Below are positions 59,268 to 64,000 of a DNA stretch of 64,000 nt, one piece after another. The stretch is from Actinomadura mexicana (GTDB lineage Bacteria; Actinomycetota; Actinomycetes; Streptosporangiales; Streptosporangiaceae): the NCBI RefSeq assembly GCF_900188105.1, contig NZ_FZNP01000017.1, positions 1 through 64,000 of the forward strand. The letters are read 5' to 3'. The position numbers were made by a program, and so were the translations under genes. The notes under the pieces were generated by a model. The model made no database searches and had not been told where the DNA came from. It was given only the letters and a program-made list of their open reading frames with translations. Numbering within the stretch: position 1 is the first letter of the stretch; every line of letters starts with the position of its first letter.

Positions 59268-60215
59268 TCAAGGGACGGCGCGCACCCGTTTCCCGGCGGC
59301 GGCCTGGTGCGTCCGGGCGGCCGGGTCCTCGTAGCGGGGGAACAGCGCCAGCGCGGCCAGCGCGAGCGCGAAGCCGCCCGCCCGGAGCGCGAACGGCCCG
59401 GTGTCGCGCGGCCACTGCTCGCCGAACAGGACGGTGCTGCTGAGGACAAGGTACGTCCGGCCGATGACGGTGAGCACGACCGCGACGATCGCGATCCGGC
59501 AGCGCTGCAGCGCGACCTGCAGCTGCCCGAGCGCGATCGCGGCGAGGCCGATCGTCAGGTACGGGTAGGGGGACTCCAGGACCGCCCGCGCGCTGCCGGT
59601 GTCCTGGTAGAGGAGCGAGATGCCGCGGATGCCGGCCTCGGCCAGCCCGGCGCAGGCCCCGGCGCCGATCCCGTAGGCGACCCCGGCGAGCCTGCGGGCG
59701 TGCCGCCCGCCCGCGCGGCGGTCGCCGACCAGCCACACCAGGGCCGCGACGACCACCGCCGGGGCGCACACGGCGAGCATCGCCCAGGGCCGGGCGAGCG
59801 TCCCGGTGAGGGTGGCGTCGGCGCGCGGCTCGCCCTCGGTCGTGGCCGACAGCCCGATCAGCCCGGTGGCGAGGACGAACAGCGCGACGCTCGCCCACTC
59901 GCGCAGGCTCAGCCGCTCGCCGAGGATCCCCACCGCGAAGGCGACGAGGAGGACCAGGCCGAGGGCGAAGACGGGCTGCGCGACGGCGAGCGGCATCGCG
60001 GAGAACGCGACGACCTCGTAGCCCAGGCCGAGGAACAGCAGCAGACCGCCGCCCAGCCAGACGGGGTCGGTCAGCATGAGCCGGGCGACGCGGAACGGGC
60101 GGCTGCCCCGCAGCGGCTCCATGCGGCGCGCGGAGACGCGGAAGACGAGGAAGGCGATGTAGTAGAGGGTGGTGGCGAGCAGGGCGAGGGCGGCGTAGCC
60201 CAGGTCGTGACCCAT
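59268..60215 (-). CDS. EamA/DMT-like integral membrane protein
   Basis: 315 aa with about nine or ten hydrophobic segments. The pattern MPLAVAQPVFALGLVLLVAFA...LGERLSLREW resembles drug/metabolite transporters (EamA) or NIPA-like proteins. Substrate unknown. It starts at an ATG with GAAGGGTC-like upstream bases and lies 17 bp upstream of the protease gene on the same strand. Confidence 0.75.
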   Translation of the reverse strand: MGHDLGYAALALLATTLYYIAFLVFRVSARRMEPLRGSRPFRVARLMLTDPVWLGGGLLLFLGLGYEVVAFSAMPLAVAQPVFALGLVLLVAFAVGILGERLSLREWASVALFVLATGLIGLSATTEGEPRADATLTGTLARPWAMLAVCAPAVVVAALVWLVGDRRAGGRHARRLAGVAYGIGAGACAGLAEAGIRGISLLYQDTGSARAVLESPYPYLTIGLAAIALGQLQVALQRCRIAIVAVVLTVIGRTYLVLSSTVLFGEQWPRDTGPFALRAGGFALALAALALFPRYEDPAARTHQAAAGKRVRAVP

Positions 60216-60338
60216 CGGGAAAGACCCTTCGGCGGACGGGGACGGGAAGAGTCGTCCGGCGCGCCCTCGAATCGACTCGCCCTGCCACCTTGCCCTCTCG
60301 CACCGCCCGTGACAAGGCCGTGACCCCTGACTACATGA

Positions 60339-61106
60339 TCAATCGTATTGACGCCCGGCGGTGGACGACAGGCGGGCGACGAGCCCGCGCGGCAGCAGCC
60401 GCGTGGCCCCGACGACGGCCTTGTACTGCGCTCCCGGAATGCTGACCTGCACGCCGCGGCGCAGGTCGCGCAGGGCGGCGGCCACGACGTCGTCCTTGTC
60501 GAGCCACATGAATCCCGGGACGGCTGACATGTCCATCTGGGCGCGGTCGTGGAACTCGGTGCGCACGTACCCGGGGCAGAGCGCCATCACCCGGACGCTG
60601 CCCCGCGACCGCTTCCGGATGTCGGCGGCGACGCCCTGGCTGAAGTTCACGACCCACGCCTTGGACGCCCCGTAGGTCCCGCGCGTCGCGAACGCCGCGA
60701 CCGAAGCGACGTTGACGACGCCGCCCCTGCCGCGCGCCAGCATCCCGGGGAGGACGGCGTGCGTGAGCCGCAGGACGGCCTCGCAGTGCACGCGCAGCAT
60801 GGTCAGCTCGTCCGACACCGGGACGTTCAGGAACACGCCCTTGTGGCCGAACCCGGCGTTGTTGACCAGCAGGTCGACGTCCTTGCGGACGCGCTCCTCC
60901 GCCGCGGCCAGCCCCTCCTCGGTGGACAGGTCGGCGGGCAGCGTCTCGGCGCGCACACCGTAGGCGGCCCGCAGGTCGCCGGCGGTCCGCTCCAGGCGCT
61001 CGGCGTCGCGGGCGAGCAGGACCAGGTCGAACCCGTCGGAGGCGAGGCGGCGGGCGAAGGCGGCACCGATCCCCGCGGTCGCGCCGGTGATGAAGGCGGT
61101 CGGCAT
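60339..61106 (-). CDS. Short-chain dehydrogenase/reductase
   Basis: 255 aa classical SDR: TGATAGIG at 8-15, NNAGFG, catalytic Ser in NVASVAAF and YGASKAW, then PGYVRTEF. NAD(P)-dependent oxidation or reduction; the substrate is unknown. It lies 24 bp downstream of a flavin monooxygenase gene on the same strand, so the pair may act together, for example alcohol to ketone to ester. Confidence 0.88.
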   Translation of the reverse strand: MPTAFITGATAGIGAAFARRLASDGFDLVLLARDAERLERTAGDLRAAYGVRAETLPADLSTEEGLAAAEERVRKDVDLLVNNAGFGHKGVFLNVPVSDELTMLRVHCEAVLRLTHAVLPGMLARGRGGVVNVASVAAFATRGTYGASKAWVVNFSQGVAADIRKRSRGSVRVMALCPGYVRTEFHDRAQMDMSAVPGFMWLDKDDVVAAALRDLRRGVQVSIPGAQYKAVVGATRLLPRGLVARLSSTAGRQYD

Positions 61107-61130
61107 GGCACCGAGCCTAGGCCGCGTTCG

Positions 61131-62588
61131 CTACCGGGCGGTAGCGCGCCGCGCGCGGAAGTGGCGCGGGTCGGGGCGGCGGGTCGCGCGGCGGTAGGCG
61201 AAGGTGTAGCCCGGCCAGTTGTTGACGACCTTCCCGCCCGCCGTCATGTACCAGCTCTGGCAGCCCGCCTCCCAGACGGTCGAGCGCATCCGCTCCTGCA
61301 TCTCCCGGGTGAAGGCGTCCTGCACGTCGGGCCGCACGTCGATCCAGTCCAGGCCCGCGCCGCGCAGCGCCTCCACGCACCCGAGGACGTACCGGAACTG
61401 CGACTCCAGCATGTAGATGATCGAGTTGTGCCCGAGGTTGGTGTAGGGCCCGTACAGCAGGAACAGGTTGGGGAAGCCGCTGACGGTGATGCCGAGGTGC
61501 GCCTGCGCGCCGTCCCGCCACGCCTCGTTCAGCTCCCGCCCGCCCCGTCCGACGATCTTCATGGGGGACAGGAACTCGGTGGAGCGGAACCCGGTCGCGT
61601 ACACGATGACGTCGGCCTCGTGCGCGCCGCCCGCCGTCCGGACGCCCGACGGGGTGACGCGCTCGATCGGGTCGGTGACGAGGTGGACGTTCGGCCTGTT
61701 CAGCGCCGGATAGTAGTCGCCGGAAAGCAGGATCCGCTTGCACCCCATCCGGTATCCGGGGACGAGTTCGGCGCGCAGCGCGGGGTCGGCGACCTGCCCG
61801 GCCAGGTGCCGGCGGAAGCCGCGCTCCATGACTCCCATCAGCCGCGGGTACCGGATGAAGCCGAGCGCGCGGGCCTCGAACAGCGCGTAGATCCGGGCGC
61901 GGCTCAGCGCGTACAGCCCCGGCACGGCCCGCAGCGCGGCCCGCTCCCAGTCCCGGTACGGCCGGTCCGGCTTGTCGATCACGTACGGCGCGGACCGCTG
62001 GAACAGCAGCAGCTCCGCCGCCTCCCGGGCGATCTCCGGGACGATCTGGATCGCGCTCGCGCCCGTCCCGATCACCGCGACGCGCCTGCCCCGCAGGTCG
62101 GTGCCGTGGTCCCAGCGGGAGGAGTGGAAGGCCGGCCCCGTGAACGACTCGCGCCCCTCGATCGGCGGCAGCTCGGGCCGGTTGAGCTGCCCGCACGCCG
62201 AGACCAGCACCCGCGCCGCGAGGTCCCCGGTCGTAGTGGAGATCCGCCAGAGCGCCGCGTCCTCGTCGAACCGCGCCTCGGTCACCTCGGCGCCGAACCG
62301 GATCTTGTCCAGGACGCCGTGCTCGCGGGCGCAGTGCCGCAGGTACTCCAGGATCTCCGCCTGCGGCGGGAAGCGGCGCGACCAGTCGATCTTGCGCTCG
62401 AACGAGAACGAGTACAGGTGGGACGGGACGTCGCAGGCCGCGCCCGGGTAGGTGTTGTCGCGCCAGGTCCCGCCGAGGTCGCCGGCCTTCTCCAGGATCA
62501 TCACGTCGTGGACGCCGGCCTGCCGCAGCCGGATCGCCATCCCGATCCCGCCGAACCCGCTCCCGATGATCACCACGCTGTGCGTCAT
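61131..62588 (-). CDS. Flavin-containing (Baeyer-Villiger-type) monooxygenase
   Basis: 485 aa from the ATG at 62588 (ATG at 62606 also possible). FAD-binding IGSGFGGIGMA near residue 8, second Rossmann VIGTGASAIQ, and the Baeyer-Villiger fingerprint FTGPAFHSSRW between them. It would insert oxygen next to a ketone to give an ester or lactone. It is followed by an SDR gene. Confidence 0.9.
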   Translation of the reverse strand: MTHSVVIIGSGFGGIGMAIRLRQAGVHDVMILEKAGDLGGTWRDNTYPGAACDVPSHLYSFSFERKIDWSRRFPPQAEILEYLRHCAREHGVLDKIRFGAEVTEARFDEDAALWRISTTTGDLAARVLVSACGQLNRPELPPIEGRESFTGPAFHSSRWDHGTDLRGRRVAVIGTGASAIQIVPEIAREAAELLLFQRSAPYVIDKPDRPYRDWERAALRAVPGLYALSRARIYALFEARALGFIRYPRLMGVMERGFRRHLAGQVADPALRAELVPGYRMGCKRILLSGDYYPALNRPNVHLVTDPIERVTPSGVRTAGGAHEADVIVYATGFRSTEFLSPMKIVGRGGRELNEAWRDGAQAHLGITVSGFPNLFLLYGPYTNLGHNSIIYMLESQFRYVLGCVEALRGAGLDWIDVRPDVQDAFTREMQERMRSTVWEAGCQSWYMTAGGKVVNNWPGYTFAYRRATRRPDPRHFRARRATAR

Positions 62589-62702
62589 GGCCGTCCCGAA
62601 TCTCATTCTGCATCGGTACCCCACGAGCGTAGGTGACCATGAAGTCACTGAGAAGGTGTCGCCGCGGCGCGTTCTGTCGGTCGGTTCTGCCAGCATCCCG
62701 GC

Positions 62703-64000
62703 ATGCCCGACGACGCCCTCGCCACCGAAGCGCGCCCCGACGACGGCCCCGGTGCCGTCCAGGCGATGATGGCGCGCGCCTGCGAGTCGCAGGAGCACGG
62801 CTCCCGGTTCGCCCTGCTCCTCGAAGAGGCGCTGCCCGCCGCCGCGCGCCTCGACGCCGCAGCCCTGCGCGAGCTGGCGCCGATGCTGAAGCAGGTCAAC
62901 GGCCGCTTCGCGCGGGCCGACGTCCCGATCGGGTACCGGCAGCGGGTCGACCGCCGGCTGCGGGCGCTGCTGGCGAGCGTGGACGAGGCCTACCTGCCCG
63001 AGGGGGTGCTCCCCGTGCACGGCACGTGGGCCGCGCCGCTCCGCGAGCGCGCGCGGACGGCGCCCTCTGCCGAGCTGACCCGGTTCGTCCGGCACCTGGC
63101 GAGCCTGTCGGCGCCGCGCCCCACGCGCACGTGGCATCGGGCGTGCGTCACCCTCGCCGACGAGGCGGCCGCACGCGAGGACGTCGCCGAGTCCCTGCGC
63201 GCGCTCGCCGAGGACGAGCCGCACTGCACCCGCGAGGACGGCCCGCACACCGACGCGGCGTGCGGATACCACCATCTGGTCCTCCCGCACCACGGGGACG
63301 TGGCGCGCGGTGTCGTCTGGGCGGCGGCCCTCACCGGCGGCCCCGAGGCCGTGCCCCGCCTCCAGTCGCTCGCGCTGCGCATGGGCACGTCCGGCCGCGA
63401 GCTCTACGAGGGCCCCAAGCTCGCGGGCGCGGCGATCAACGCGCTGGGCGCGGTCGACGATCCGCGCGCGCTGGAAGCGCTCTGGCGGCTCCGCGCGCCG
63501 ATCAAAAACCGCGCGCTGCGCAAGCAGCTCGACACGGCGCTCCAGGCGGCGGCCGAGCGGCAGGGCATCACGCGGGCGCAGCTCGTCGAGCGCACCGTTC
63601 CCGCCCACGGCCTGGGTCCGGACGGCTCGGTGGAGCGGACGCTCGGCGTCCACACGGTGCGCCTCGCGGTCGAGGACGCGGCGACCGTCCGGATCACCTT
63701 CACCGGCGCGGACGGCCGTGCCTCCCGGACGGCCCCGGCCGCGGTGAAGGACGGCTTCCCCGCCGAGCTGGGGCAGCTGAAGGCGCTCGCCAGGGAGGTG
63801 CGGGCGACGCTGTCGAGCGAGCGGGCGCGCGTCGAGGGCCTCATGTCGCAGGACCGCGCCTGGCCCTACGCCGAATGGTGCGAGCACTACCGCGACCACC
63901 CGGTCACTGGTGCGCTCGTCCGCGGCCTGATCTGGGAGTTCCAGGGCGATGACGGCCTCTGGCGCGCGTCCCTCGCCGCTCCCGGCGGCGACGCCGCGCA
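62703..64000 (+). CDS. DUF4132-family protein, cut by the window edge
   Basis: 432 codons are visible with no stop, from an ATG at 62703. The part AALWRL/RAPIKNRALRKQLDTAL and LKALAREVRATLSSERARVEGLM...WPYAEWCEHYRDHPV...LVRGLIWEF matches the DUF4132 family, whose members are usually much longer than the part seen. No enzymatic motif is recognised. Function is unknown; some members accompany MoxR/VWA systems, which are not visible here. Confidence 0.78.
   Translation, partial: MPDDALATEARPDDGPGAVQAMMARACESQEHGSRFALLLEEALPAAARLDAAALRELAPMLKQVNGRFARADVPIGYRQRVDRRLRALLASVDEAYLPEGVLPVHGTWAAPLRERARTAPSAELTRFVRHLASLSAPRPTRTWHRACVTLADEAAAREDVAESLRALAEDEPHCTREDGPHTDAACGYHHLVLPHHGDVARGVVWAAALTGGPEAVPRLQSLALRMGTSGRELYEGPKLAGAAINALGAVDDPRALEALWRLRAPIKNRALRKQLDTALQAAAERQGITRAQLVERTVPAHGLGPDGSVERTLGVHTVRLAVEDAATVRITFTGADGRASRTAPAAVKDGFPAELGQLKALAREVRATLSSERARVEGLMSQDRAWPYAEWCEHYRDHPVTGALVRGLIWEFQGDDGLWRASLAAPGGDAA

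Overview
The window is chromosomal DNA from a very GC-rich, Gram-positive actinomycete. Signs are the strong G/C bias at third codon positions, many GTG and TTG starts, an Lsr2 nucleoid protein, a SARP regulator, and a full natural-product gene cluster. The gene mix resembles the Streptosporangiales/Thermomonosporaceae (Actinomadura-like), but this placement is an impression and not a proven one. No rRNA, tRNA, CRISPR array, phage or insertion sequence was seen.

Left arm (1-26 kb), mostly primary metabolism. It opens with the end of iolD and a three-gene sugar (probably inositol) ABC importer. Next come a degenerate AMP-binding protein, an aldehyde dehydrogenase, a RibD split into two genes, sbcD-sbcC, a PH-domain protein, a MarR/secreted lactonase pair, a branched-chain 2-oxoacid dehydrogenase operon with a divergent Lrp regulator, and the phenylacetyl-CoA epoxidase operon paaABCDE with its TetR regulator. 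A MocR/FAD-oxidase pair ends this arm. Two copies of a roughly 200-bp repeat (22.9-23.4 kb) belong to a dispersed family, with relatives at 26.25 and 57.96 kb.

Centre (26.5-57.9 kb), a biosynthetic gene cluster that I cannot match to a known product. Regulation: Lsr2, two LuxR-type proteins, and a large SARP with NB-ARC and TPR regions; an MFS exporter lies beside them. Acyl arm: a MIO-type phenylalanine ammonia-lyase or aminomutase, a feruloyl-CoA-synthetase-like ligase, a KS-alpha/KS-beta pair, a KS with a dead fused AT, a ketoreductase, a discrete modular-type AT whose motif predicts methylmalonyl-CoA, an ACP, a type III PKS and a type II thioesterase. Cyclitol arm: inositol-1-phosphate synthase, inositol monophosphatase, a Gfo/Idh/MocA dehydrogenase, an inosose-aminotransferase-like DegT protein, and a second DegT gene broken by a one-base frameshift. 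Joining and tailoring: a stand-alone condensation domain, an O-methyltransferase, a sulfotransferase, an ASST-like protein, a glycosyltransferase-like protein and an unknown protein. The simplest reading is an aminocyclitol amide of a phenylpropanoid-primed, methyl-branched short polyketide, loosely analogous to hygromycin A but built from phenylalanine. A roughly 45-bp element with a TGCC-N6-GGCA core lies upstream of three cluster genes, in the same orientation as each gene.

Right arm (58-64 kb): a solitary GroES-like protein, a secreted trypsin-like protease, an EamA-like membrane protein, a short-chain dehydrogenase, a Baeyer-Villiger-type flavin monooxygenase, and a DUF4132 protein cut by the window edge.
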